From Fragilaria crotonensis (taxonomy: Eukaryota; Bacillariophyta; Fragilariophyceae; Fragilariales; Fragilariaceae): a stretch of 64,000 bases of DNA. The stretch lies in NCBI GenBank assembly GCA_022925895.1, contig JAKSYS010000327.1:1-64000 (forward strand), read 5' to 3'. Position numbers and translations under genes: made by a program. Below the pieces are notes generated by a model. The model was not told where the DNA came from. It saw only the letters and a program-made list of their open reading frames with translations, and made no database searches. Below are positions 1 through 9,631 of this stretch, piece after piece. Each line of letters begins with the position of its first letter. Position 1 is the first letter of the stretch.

Positions 1-759
1 GTAGAAATTATACATAGACTGTCTACCATGTTACTGTCGAGCTGTACAGAGGGGAAATTTAACCGGAATAAAAGGCTTATTTTAGGCAAAACTCAAGCTC
101 CGATCAGGCATACGGGCACAAAAACGCTTATTTTAGGCGCCGTGTCAACCTTTATTTTAGGAAGTTGAGGCGGGAACCCGGGAGATCGCCTTAAATAAAC
201 ATGCCTGGACATATGACATACGATAGAAAAGGTGGCTCGCTCGATCCGAAAGGGGCAAGGCCGACTCCCAAATTAACATTGTCAAGAAAAAGAGGACCTC
301 TCATTTTTTCGGAATCACTTCGCGACTTGTGTGACACTGCATTCGCAATTCGCAGATAATTGGAGCACATACTTGTGCTACGTTCATGCCAGTATTGTAT
401 TCTGAGTACCATGTACTGTGGTACCAGGTACTACAGTACGCATAAATACTCTCGTCTGTTTATGCATATATACGTAGTATTCTTCTTTAGTAGTCTACTC
501 CGAGTAGACTACAAGTACAAGGGAGCCAGGGAGCACTCGAAGCAATCAATTGTACACGCCGAGTTCTCGTTTTGATTTTTCGGAGACGGAAAGTGAAAAC
601 AGAACGGAGTATATAGTACATGTCCTCGTAGGGCATACGGCATACGGCATATGCTTACTACGACTAGTAGCATCTGCTCTATCATAACACGAAGCCAGCC
701 AGAGCCGTGATCATTCGACGAAGGAGTGCTGTACTGCTGGAGTACTACTTTCTTTCATC
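1..759. other. Non-coding region upstream of the Hint gene
   Basis: No convincing gene is seen. The first 190 bases contain three spaced copies of the motif TTATTTTAGG (around 77, 128 and 151), which look like part of a dispersed repeat. Bases 420-500 and 600-660 are rich in GTAC-centred palindromes, a feature of most intergenic tracts here. The stretch just before 760 is presumably the promoter and leader of the Hint gene, but no specific element can be named. Confidence 0.4.
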
Positions 760-1746
760 ATGAATGGTAGAACTATCTTGATCGTGTCCAACTTGGTGAC
801 CATCGCGGTGACGGCATGTGTCGTGCTGTTTGCTCTCCATCAGCATCAACATCAGATTCACGAGCTTCAGACGCGCGACGGCGCAGACCAGCATAGCATG
901 GCTTCCATTATGAAAGTGACCCGTTTCCTACAAGCAGCACCTACTCCGACACCTGCGCCATGCTGCAGTTGCCAGACCGGAAAGGAACTCCCGCCCCTAC
1001 CCAGCATTTGTTTCCCCTCTGGCAGTACCGTCCAGATTCAAGGACAGGTCCAACCCCGGCGTCTCGAGGACATTCGAATCGGAGACATTGTTCATGTCGG
1101 GTCGAATAAGTACGAGCCTGTTTACAGCTTTGGACATTATGGACCAAACTCTTGGAGCCGTGATTTCGTTCGTCTCCATACTGCCGCTGGAACTTTGACT
1201 CTCTCGAGTGACCACATGGTTTGGACTAATGAAGCGTTCCAAGCAGCGGCATCTGTGAAGCCGGGAGATTTACTCCAAATGGGAGATGGTGGTACAGTCG
1301 AGGTCCGCGGTGTATCGGGAGGGCACGAGGAACGAGGCCTCTTGGCACCATTCACTCCATCTGGTAAAATTGTCGTGGATGGATTTGTGGCATCCACCTT
1401 TATCCATGTACCTGGCACTCCTACTACTTACTTGTCTCCCCAGTGGTTGGCACACTCGTTTGAATTTCCTCATCGCGTCGCTTGTCATTACATGGGAGCT
1501 TGTCCCAGTGAGACTTACAACGAACATGGAGTTTCGACCTGGGTTGCCTTACCACTCGAAGTTGGGCAGTTGTTCTTGAAGAGCTCGTTGCGTAACTGGT
1601 TTTTGGCGCTCATCGTCATGATGTGTGCTACTTTCAATGTCGTCGAAACAGTGTTGTTTCAGTATCCAGCTCTCGCCATGGCAGCTGTCGGAGTTTACTC
1701 TTATCATCGCCATGTGGTTGATGGAGGTGTCGGTCGCAAACGTTAG
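760..1746 (+). CDS. Membrane-anchored Hedgehog-type Hint (Hog) domain protein
   Basis: A 328-residue protein. Residues 5-26 form a hydrophobic N-terminal segment (signal anchor or signal peptide). A Pro/Cys-rich linker (60-80) leads to a Hint module from about residue 84. C84 lies in SICFPSG, the usual start of a Hog autoprocessing domain. The TLTLSSDHMVW block (145-155) supplies the conserved His (152). LLAPFTPSGKIVVDGFVAS (194-212) matches the late Hedgehog-Hint block. Known family role: Hint modules cut the peptide bond before the catalytic Cys, and in animal Hedgehog pass the N-part to a sterol; whether that happens here is inference. A second hydrophobic stretch (about 278-312) near the C-terminus suggests a membrane-bound C-part. 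No animal-like Hedge signalling domain is present. The whole frame is open and no intron is needed. Cys84 and His152 are both present, so cleavage competence is plausible. Confidence 0.8.
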   Translation: MNGRTILIVSNLVTIAVTACVVLFALHQHQHQIHELQTRDGADQHSMASIMKVTRFLQAAPTPTPAPCCSCQTGKELPPLPSICFPSGSTVQIQGQVQPRRLEDIRIGDIVHVGSNKYEPVYSFGHYGPNSWSRDFVRLHTAAGTLTLSSDHMVWTNEAFQAAASVKPGDLLQMGDGGTVEVRGVSGGHEERGLLAPFTPSGKIVVDGFVASTFIHVPGTPTTYLSPQWLAHSFEFPHRVACHYMGACPSETYNEHGVSTWVALPLEVGQLFLKSSLRNWFLALIVMMCATFNVVETVLFQYPALAMAAVGVYSYHRHVVDGGVGRKR

Positions 1747-2288
1747 CGGCAGTGCGTTGAGATGTCGATTGAGTACAACTTCTAGCAATCGCAACGTCAT
1801 GTTGACTTAAATTCTACATACTCGAGTACTCGGAGTTGCTTAAAGGGTACTCCCAGCTGCGCGTAGCTTAGAGTAGAGATGTGGTTTTCTTATTCTCTCG
1901 TTTTAGGGACCGTACATGTCATCAGTTGAAACGTCGGGGAACCCCACCATTCTGTTGGAGGAGAACTGCAGGCACATGCCTCATTGCTTATTAATGTGCA
2001 TGCTTCAATAGTGCGCTTAATGTATCTTAGAACAAAAATAGTATCTCCTATCTTGATTGGCATCAACATTTATCTTATATTAGTACATGTACTCGAAGTA
2101 TTCAACATCCGTATTCGTATCTTTTCATTCACGATGCTTTGCAGTCGAGTTGCAGTTGTCGTTGTCAATGGGTTGGTCGAGCAGAGCTACTAGTACTACA
2201 GTGTGTACTATCCTAACAAAGTGTACTGGTAGCACTGTGCAATAGTCCTTGCTGTTCTTATAACAAGCGGCTATACGCTGTATGCTGG
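1747..2288. other. Non-coding region downstream of the Hint gene
   Basis: I see no gene here. The sequence holds CTCGAGTACTCGGAGT-like palindromes (around 1815-1840) and AT-rich tracts (2010-2110). It ends at the first of the small inverted-repeat elements. Confidence 0.4.
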
Positions 2289-2382
2289 AAGTCGGGCAAC
2301 GCACCTCTGCTTGGTGTTCATTCTGTGTCACGTGTCAAAGCCCAACTACAACAAGAAACATGATTTTCTATTTTCTGGACCT
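2289..2382. repeat. Short inverted-repeat element of the GGTCCGG family, 94 bp, diverged
   Basis: It begins AAGTCGGGCAACGCACCTCT and ends TTTTCTGGACCT. The left half is clearly related to the 77-bp elements at 7424 and 22861, which share GCACCTCTGCTTGG, but the middle differs. It sits 36 bp left of a larger member of the family. Confidence 0.5.
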
Positions 2383-2418
2383 CCAAGTGTCGTCCTTGCA
2401 TACTCGTACAACACCTGG

Positions 2419-2901
2419 AAGGTCCGGCCCAAGCACGTTTCGCGATTTGATAGATGTACTTAAGGATGGGCGCGCCAGCCAATGTCCGGCCGGCGTGATG
2501 AGTGCTTGTTAGGATCTGTGTCGTTTCATTCGAGCTGGCAAGGTTCAGCAAATGTCAGCAGATTTGCTTTTCGTCAGAAAATGTCAGCAAACTTGATTCT
2601 CGTCAGCAAACGTCAGAAGATGTCAGCATCACCGTAGCTTTTGTACTGGGAAAAACTCGTTTTCGTCAACATATGTCAGAAAATGTCAGCAGATTCGTTT
2701 TTCGTCAGCAGATGTCAGCAGATTCGTTTTTTATCAGCGCATGTCAGCAGATCTGTCGTTTCGTCAGCAAGTGTCAGCAGAACGAAGATGACGCTGGCAT
2801 ATCCAGTTTAGCACCAGCCAGACACGGAACGGAAATGATTTCGCCTCCGGCCAGCGTGTATTCGACCTTGATTCACGACTAAGCGTGTCTTGCCTGACCT
2901 T
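2419..2901. mobile_element. Non-autonomous inverted-repeat element, 483 bp, with internal GTCAGCA tandem array
   Basis: The left end reads AAGGTCCGGCCCAAGCACGT and the right end is its imperfect inverse (about ACGCTT on the far side to TGACCTT). It is flanked by a perfect 5-bp duplication CCTGG (2414-2418 and 2902-2906). The middle (about 2546-2786) is a degenerate tandem array of GTCAGCAGATGTCAGCAGATT-like units. There is no coding capacity. It shares termini with the element at 6655, whose internal array is also built from GTCAGCA. Confidence 0.7.
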
Positions 2902-2906
2902 CCTGG

Positions 2907-3742
2907 TGCTACCTACATGTAGCTAGTAGTACCAGGTAGTACCTGGTATTACTCGGGGTCTCGGGGTGGTCCGTGCGTTTCAGTGACTTGCCGACTCGCC
3001 AAGTGATGACAGACATAATTTGCAAAGGTCGGGAGTTTCGACAACGGAGTCTGACTACTACTCTAGCGATTTCTGATATACTTTACGCACGTCTATGTCA
3101 TGAGTCATGAGCCATTTGCATGATGATTCTGTACGTAGTACAGTAGTACAGTACCTGGGGCTCTACAGTCTTCAGTACTCCACCGCACCCTTCGACTACC
3201 GGTAGCACATAGGCACATAGGTCAACAGGGATATGGGTCCCTCGTATTCGGGTAGTGGTACTACCGGTAGTAACAAGGTCTCGTAGTATGCATACCGTTC
3301 CCTTTCACAGATCACAGTTCATCACGTCCCACTTCCAAGGATCAGGAGGATTGACAATTTTGCCGGCACTTTCGGCCCAAATCAATACCACACCACGTAT
3401 AAACTTTTCCAGTTGCCAATTGCCAATACCCTCAGTTCACGTTCTAATCGAACGATGGTCGTACCGCAAATTCTTTTTCATTGCCCGCCCTATGACATAT
3501 GAAGAGCGAGAAGTTTTGCCTCAAGTATCATTTTGTCTTATCACGTACTTTTTCTCAGTGGAACTTACGTGAGCCTCAAACTTCTTCCGATTTGAAGAGG
3601 CCGCAGCTGAGATAAGGTTACATCACCTCGTAGCTGCTCCTCCTCACCACTTTCGTCTCACAATTTCCGATTTTCCATATCGAGAAGCTTGCAGACTTGA
3701 TATCATACCCTCTGTCCAAACAACTAACAACCAACGACCATC
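2907..3742. other. Non-coding region and leader of NRT2 copy 1
   Basis: No gene is seen. Bases 3120-3275 are dense in GTAC and TACCGGTA palindromes. From about 3640 to 3742 the sequence matches the leader of the second nitrate transporter (15490-15590), including GACTTGATATCA and the CATCATG context of the start codon. The 5' leader therefore belongs to the duplicated block. Confidence 0.45.
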
Positions 3743-6640
3743 ATGAGCGAAATTGATAGCGGAGCTGTAAGTCTGATATTGAATAGTTGTCTTTGTTCAA
3801 ACATCATTTCTTATTCTCTTCGTTCCTCGCGTGCAGCCCAAGGAGATGAAGAAATACCAGACCTATTACATTAATGTCGATCCCGACCAAGATGACAAAG
3901 CCACTGAACTCAAGCTGTGCAGCTTTGCCCGCCCTCACATGAGAGCCTTCCACTGCGCATGGTGGGCTTTCTTCGTCGCTTTCTGTATTTGGTTCGCCAT
4001 TGCCCCTCTGCTCACTGAAGTAAAGACATCACTTAAACTCACCAAGGAAGAAATCTGGACGTCGAACATTATCGGCGTTGGAGGAACTATCTTCATGCGT
4101 TTTATCCTGGGACCTGGGTGCGATAAGTTCGGAGCGCGTATTCTCTTCGCCGCCCTCCTGTGTACGGCATCGATTCCTACTGCTTGCACCGGTCTCGTCA
4201 ACAGTGCTGCCGGACTTTACGTCCTTCGTCTATTCATTGGTATTGCTGGAGGTACCTTCGTCACCACTCAGTTCTGGTGAGTGAATGTATTCCTTTCTTA
4301 AGCGTCGATGCCATGTTCTTGTTTGTTCTAACCGGTCGACTTTTCGATCTTTTTTCTAGGACCTCACGCATGTTTACCAAGGAGGTTGTCGGTACTGCCA
4401 ACGCCATTGCGGCGGGCTGGGGAAATCTTGGAGCTGGAGCTATTTCACTCATTATGGGAGCAGCTATCTTTCCTCTTTTTAAGCTCATTTTCAACGGTAA
4501 TGCGGACTTGGCCTGGCGTTGGGCGTCCGTTGTTCCCGCCGTTGTTGGGTTCGCAACTGGAGTAATCATTTACTTCATATCCGATGATGCACCTAAAGGA
4601 AACTACGCCGAGATGAAGAAGCATGGAATCATGCCTGAAATCTCTGCAGCTGTCTCGTTCCGCTCCGGCGCTGTCAATATCAACACTTGGATTCTTTTTG
4701 TCCAATATGCTGCTTGCTTCGGAGTCGAGCTGACGATGAACAACGCTGCGGCCCTGTACTTCAAGGAACAATTTAGTCTGACCACTGAATCGGCTGCTGC
4801 GATTGCTTCCATCTTTGGGTGGATGAATCTGTTTGCACGTGGTCTTGGAGGGTACATTTGCGACAAGAGCAACCAATACATGGGCATGAAGGGGCGCATC
4901 ATCAGCAACTCTGCGTTCCTTGCCTTTGAGGGTCTGTTTGTGCTTGTCTTTGCCAACAGTACCAGTCTTGCCTCGGCGATTGTTGTCATGGTCTTTTTCT
5001 CCTTGTTTGTGCAATGCGCCGAGGGATCAACCTTTGGCATTGTCCCATACATTAACCCTGCAGCTACCGGATCAGTTTCGGGTATCGTTGGTGCGGGAGG
5101 AAATGTCGGTGCGGTTCTCTTTGGACTTTGCTTTCGACAGATGGACTACAAGTCTGCCTTTTACGTTGTCGGCGCCTGTGTCTTGGCATCTTCCATCATA
5201 GGTCTCTTTATTGTCATCAAGGGCCAGTCCTCGTTCATTTGCGGCGGTACCGACACTGTGGAGAAGGAGGTCCCATCGTCTACACTTGCTGTGCCTGAAG
5301 TTGACGTTTCCGCGAAGAAAACGATCGAGGAGGACACTGAAAATGATGCGGAGCTTGAAGCCGAGGCTTAAATCAGTCTTGCGAGCATCGCCTAAAATTT
5401 TGTCTGACTCGACAGCCTCCCTTGTTTGGTTGAGGCTGCGACTGCGGCGATTTTGCACAGACCAACATGTCATTTCTGAAAACATGTTGCTCATCAGCCT
5501 GCACTCCATCTTTATGTATGTCACAAATTGATAATTCTACTTTATTCCACTTCACGGGTTTGTACATCTTGCCAATAGGTAACTCGTGTCTGATGATAAT
5601 TCAGCACAGTAATCATGCCCATGGTACTATATATAGCGCGAGGCCATAGAACAGCTATAACAATCCACAATAAACAATAAATCGAGATCAAGCTGGCACG
5701 GCCTGGTCGAAACACAACGTAGTTGAAGGCAATGAATGACATATGAAAGGTCAAGAAACCGCAAACGCGAAGCTTGGCATTTTTAATGCAACGTGAAAGT
5801 GGTGCTACTTGTTTTCAGAGGCGAATCGAAGTCGGGCTTCTTCCTTCCCATTTGAGTGGGTGTTTCTGCGATTGTCGACAGGGACGCAAAGAGTCAAATT
5901 CTTATCGAAAGGATCTCATCGATCGCCAACGTACCGAGGATGCCCTAGAAAACTGTTCACAGCATTCACATTCGCAACAACAGCATTTTCCGTTCCGATT
6001 AATAACGTATCTTCACCGCTGTCAAAACGAAGCCTCAACTCGAAGCAACTTGTCTGCTTGGCGAAGCAAACCGTGTCGAGCAAGCAAGAACCCGAAGAAC
6101 ACCTGTTGTTGCAACGAAGAGTGGAACAGGTCCTGGCTTCGTCCTGACAACAACATAGTTGAGCGTCCACCCAAGAGAAACGCAGGCGCGACTGTGACCC
6201 ACATTGGGTGGAATATGCTCCAAAGTCCGTAGTGCTCATTCTTCACGGATTGATTGCAACGGCGGGATTCAGAGCATTCCTTGGATTGAATGAGCATGTA
6301 CTAAGGGCGGCTCGTCCTCCGAGGCAAGATTCCACTTAGAAATACATAAACCAACCATGTGGATATCATCATGACCCCTTTCATTGGGTGCTTCTGTTTT
6401 ATGATAAGCGTGACTGTGTAGCTTGTGCCGAATCGTATTTCGATTTCGATGATTTGGGCTTCGAACTATGCCAACGACGTGTCGGTTCGCTCTCGTGATT
6501 TCCTTTTCGTGAAAGACTACCAAGGGTAAACATGCCGCAGATCATAACCAAGATGAATGAGAGGGATCGACATACCTGACGAACAGGCGCAGAGGTCTCC
6601 CCACCATGTACCTTTTCCCCGGCAGCCGAGCTCCTGTAGA
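3640..6640 (+). repeat. Segmental duplication, copy A (NRT2 block)
   Basis: This ~3 kb block aligns with about 15510-18440. Similarity covers the leader, all three exons, both introns and more than 1 kb of 3' non-coding sequence. Examples in the 3' part are GCGAATCGAAGTCGGGCTT followed by GATTGTCGACAGGG near 5820-5880 versus near 17640-17700. The coding part is far better conserved than the flanks, so the duplication is not very recent and the coding sequence has been under selection. Confidence 0.8.
3743..5371 (+). CDS. NRT2: NRT2-type high-affinity nitrate/nitrite transporter, copy 1 (three exons)
   Basis: The model is join(3743..3766, 3837..4276, 4360..5371), 491 residues, which is typical for NRT2. 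The first exon codes only eight residues. Intron 1 is GTAAGT...GCAG and intron 2 is GTGAGT...CTAG, so the mature reading is MSEIDSGA-PKEMKKY. The product is a 12-segment major-facilitator (NNP family) plasma-membrane permease that imports nitrate with protons or another ion. Seen in the sequence: R96 in IFMRFILGPG, matching the family's substrate-binding Arg of the second membrane segment; the MFS loop motif GPGCDKFGAR (100-109); the NNP signature AGWGNLGAG (173-181) followed by a second glycine-rich segment GIVGAGGNVGAVLFG. The C-terminal tail is acidic (EEDTENDAELEAEA). A second copy lies 11.8 kb downstream in the same orientation. Nitrogen-source control is expected for the family but cannot be read here. 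Confidence 0.93.
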
Positions 6641-6654
6641 GAGTGTTAACAAGG
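5372..6654. other. 3' flank of NRT2 copy 1, non-coding part of the duplicated block
   Basis: I find no convincing gene. The tract pairs with 17201-18440, with indels between the copies. Several short open frames occur on both strands, but none is conserved as a frame between the two copies, so they are treated as chance. The block ends at the inverted-repeat element starting at 6655. Confidence 0.5.
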
Positions 6655-7207
6655 AAGGTCCGGCCCAAGCACGTTTCAGCCGTTAAGTTTGTGACGGATT
6701 TCAGACATGCGTCCCAGGGATTTTTCCATTTGTATGTAATGCGAGATTTGTAGCTCGATTGGTCGATGCAAACGAGCCGGCAAGGTTTTCTCCTCGTAAG
6801 TAAAACATTGCTGACCGTCAGTAAAAAATTGCTGACCGACAGTAAATATTTACTGACCGTCAGGAAATAATTGCTGAGACCGTCAAAAAATCTGATTTGT
6901 CCTTAAGAAGTTTTCGTGGACACATAGTCTGTTCGTACGTCAGTAATTTCTTTTGACCGTCAGCAATTTCTTTCTGACCGTCAGCAATTTTTTACTGACC
7001 GTCAGCAAATTTTCACTGACCGTCAGCAAGTTTTTACTGACCGTCAGCAAGTTTTTTCTTTGTGTCATTGATATGATAATAGCGCCAGCCTATGCTTCAC
7101 GTTGCGTCACCACGACTCAGAATGGAAACGATTTTCAGCTCCAGGGTATCACGTGTTTTCGTCTTATTCACGATTCCCTAGTTCCCTAGAGGTATGGCCG
7201 GACGTTC
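6655..7207. mobile_element. Non-autonomous inverted-repeat element, ~553 bp, with a hairpin-forming CTGACCGTCAG array
   Basis: The left end is AAGGTCCGGCCCAAGCACGT, identical for 20 bases to the element at 2419. The right end is TATGGCCGGACGTTC. The flanks read CAAGG on both sides (6650-6654 and 7208-7212). Inside are two arrays, about 6795-6890 and 6938-7059. The left array reads TTGCTGACCGTCAGTAAA and the right array TTTACTGACCGTCAGCAA, which is nearly its reverse complement, and the unit itself is a palindrome. The transcript or single strand could fold into a long hairpin. It has no coding capacity. Confidence 0.7.
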
Positions 7208-7208
7208 C

Positions 7209-7375
7209 AAGGGAATTTCTGAATATATCAAACCCATGGGTGCCCACGTGCCCACTGCCCACGTAAACCTACGCTCATGGAAGTACCAGCCCAAACCCAC
7301 CCAGAACCCACACGCTCTATTCATACCAAAACCTACCCAATTCCCAAACACAAATCCCACCCAAACCCGTTGTCA
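7209..7375 (-). repeat. Diverged, truncated relative of the 320-bp Mutator-like element
   Basis: The sequence GGGAATTTCTGAATATATCAAACCCATGGG...CCCACGTAAACCTACGCTCATGGAAGTACCAGCCCAAACCCACCCAGAACCC matches, in inverted orientation, the right half of the elements at 19325 and 25013. It lacks the other half and has diverged clearly, so it is an older copy. It starts directly at the right border of the element ending at 7207. Confidence 0.6.
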
Positions 7376-7423
7376 GTGCTGGAGTTGATGAATGTACTAC
7401 TACCGGAATTAAACATCTACAGG

Positions 7424-7500
7424 AAGGTCCGGCCATGCACCTCTGCTTGGTATAAATTGCATGTAGAAGCTACGAGAAGAAACGTCATTTTACCGGACCT
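7424..7500. mobile_element. 77-bp miniature inverted-repeat element, copy 1
   Basis: It starts AAGGTCCGGCC and ends TTTTACCGGACCT. It is the same length as the element at 22861 and differs from it at only about three positions. The core contains GCACCTCTGCTTGGTAT and CATGTAGAAGCTACGAGAAG. Being this short it can only be moved in trans, or it may be retained for some other reason. Confidence 0.7.
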
Positions 7501-8180
7501 CCCAGTCATTTTTTCCCACCCAGAACTACAGGCACGAAGTATTTCACCATGCCATGAAACAGTAAGCAAGATGTTGGTGATGTGTGATGAGGGATGAGGG
7601 ATGACCATGACGAGTGCGGGCAAACGTTACAAAGGACATCATAGAGATGTCCTCATATTGAATATACTCTAGACTACTATAACAAAACAAATTACCAAAG
7701 CTTGTTGTGGCCTCGGACTTGGGACTTGGGACCGGTTCTGGGTTCTCGACATTTCGTTAATTCACATTGGGAGTCTCGATCAAAGGGAGGAGGATATTTG
7801 GTACCTATCGTAAATTCGACGACACACAAACAAGGGGAAATTGCAATATCACCTAATAAAGGTTTGCTCACTTTACAATAATGACCAATGTACTGAAGTA
7901 TTACGATTATAGAATGTCCATTTTTACTATTTCACCCCATTAAAAATGCGAAAAATCACCCAAATTGTTGACACAATCTCGCTGTTTGCGGTGCTGCAAG
8001 TGTCCATGGAAAAGTAGTTTGAACAAGCATCACAGGATTCAGGAGTGCAAAGATTGAGAGACACACCTGTCAACACATGACATCTGCGAGATGGAAGCAG
8101 AGCCAGGAAGCTGTCCCGGCACCTACTTTACTATGCGAGGTCTACTAAAAAGTATATACATTTGGTGACTGTTCATTGTA
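7501..8180. other. Non-coding tract
   Basis: AT-rich with no open frame of note and no RNA gene recognised. It leads into the presumed 5' side of the old retroelement. Confidence 0.35.
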
Positions 8181-9540
8181 GCCCTGGATTTGCCCACCTG
8201 GCGAAAGTATAGTGGGTTTACCAGATATTGTCGCAAAGTCTGCCGTCTACAAGACGATGACAGCAGAATTGGTCACGGAGACCCTTGTTTGGCGTGTCTT
8301 CAACAATGTACGAAATTGTTTGCCCTGCGCGACTGTCTCAGGACAAGCTGCTCGTTGAAGGCGACGCTTCACTGCCCGGTCTACAAGCTCTTGGGACCAC
8401 GGTCAGCCCCATCAGTGGCAACAGTTGTGTCTCGAACAGGCTGAGCTGGTGGCGGCAGTTGCGGTGGAAGTCACGGGAGTGGCGTTTCCACATCGACGAT
8501 GTCAACACTCACCGGTTTGGCAGCAGCGTCGCAAGTGGCGCCAGATGGTTGGAGGAATGTGAACCCGACTCCGATCCCGGATATGGATCATACTTTGGCG
8601 AGTGCGGCAATACGGGATGCACGTACTCCCACATTGCCGGAGCTGTGTCGGCTGGAACGAGACGCAACGTCATCAAGAAGATGACAAAAGCGGTCGCCGG
8701 GTATTTAGCCCATGAGACTACTAATGCTGGCGGCTGACGAGCAGGGGAAAGCATGACTGCCGGAGGATTACGGACGAGACGCGTACTTAGTAGCGACACC
8801 AGTACATTGAATTCAACAGTCGGCTTTACATCCGTTAAATCCACCATTACACACGTCGTGTTTGTTCCCCCAAAGACTACAACCCCCGCCTACACGCAAT
8901 GTAGACGCAAACTCCCGACCTGCCTGTGTTAATATCGGGCACAAGGATGACAGCACCTACCCAGCCAGTAGCTGAACTCGCGGCAGCCGGTGAGCGATCA
9001 CGGGTCAGTGCTCCAGAAGTCGGCCACGCCAGCGATCGGTGGACACACCATCCCGCAATCTGCCAGCGCACCAGTGTCGCACTGGGACTGACCCAGTCAC
9101 TACGGACGTAACCCGGCACTCGAGGCCAGTATGACGGCCGCCAGACAGACCAACGGAGTTTTCGTCCGGCGTGCGAACACCCGCGGAAGATCCAGGTCGT
9201 CGCCCAAGTCGGATCCCTGAGCCACCCGGCGGACCACCCCACAAAATTGCACAAAGTAAGCTTAGAAAATGAATGAACCCGGAACCCGGGATGCGATTCC
9301 ACCCATTTGTAGGAACATTGGTGAAGTGGTTTGATGGAGTACCAGTTGATTGTAGTTGCCCGGGACCCCAGACCCCAGTAGCAAAAATAACCGCAGTCGC
9401 GAGGGGTCCGCATACAAGTGCACTAATGCCAGAGGCGCGCCAACTTGTAACACCAGAGGAACAATGAAACACCAAGAAGCAGCAGGTTTCTCTGGAATAA
9501 ATACCCAATACGCATTAAAGTATGCCAATATGCATTAAAC
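8180..9540 (+). other. GC-rich degenerate coding-like tract, possibly the 5' region of the DIRS-like fossil
   Basis: The base composition is more GC-rich than its surroundings and resembles the reverse transcriptase part further on. One stretch (about 8480-8740) has a Cys-rich patch CGNTGCTYSH. I do not recognise a family. Its position directly before the reverse transcriptase part makes the upstream, gag-like region of the same element the simplest reading, but this is inference. Around 9500-9610 there are short direct and inverted repeats of GCATTAAA/TTTAATGC. Confidence 0.3.
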
Positions 9541-9631
9541 CATGGTACTGTACACAAATGTCTACAGTACCGTGTATGAGATACTGTCGAATTTTGCATT
9601 TAATGCAAATAGGGTATAGAGCCGTTTCTCT

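Noticed and set aside
2502-2882. 126-codon open frame across the GTCAGCA array
   Set aside because: It is the tandem DNA repeat inside a non-autonomous element, with low-complexity translation and no conserved start.
5774-6297. Overlapping open frames on both strands downstream of NRT2 copy 1
   Set aside because: The duplicated block at 17620-18025 does not keep these frames, so they are not under protein selection.
6795-7059. CRISPR-like array
   Set aside because: Units are directly adjacent and degenerate with no unique spacers; it lies within a eukaryotic inverted-repeat element.
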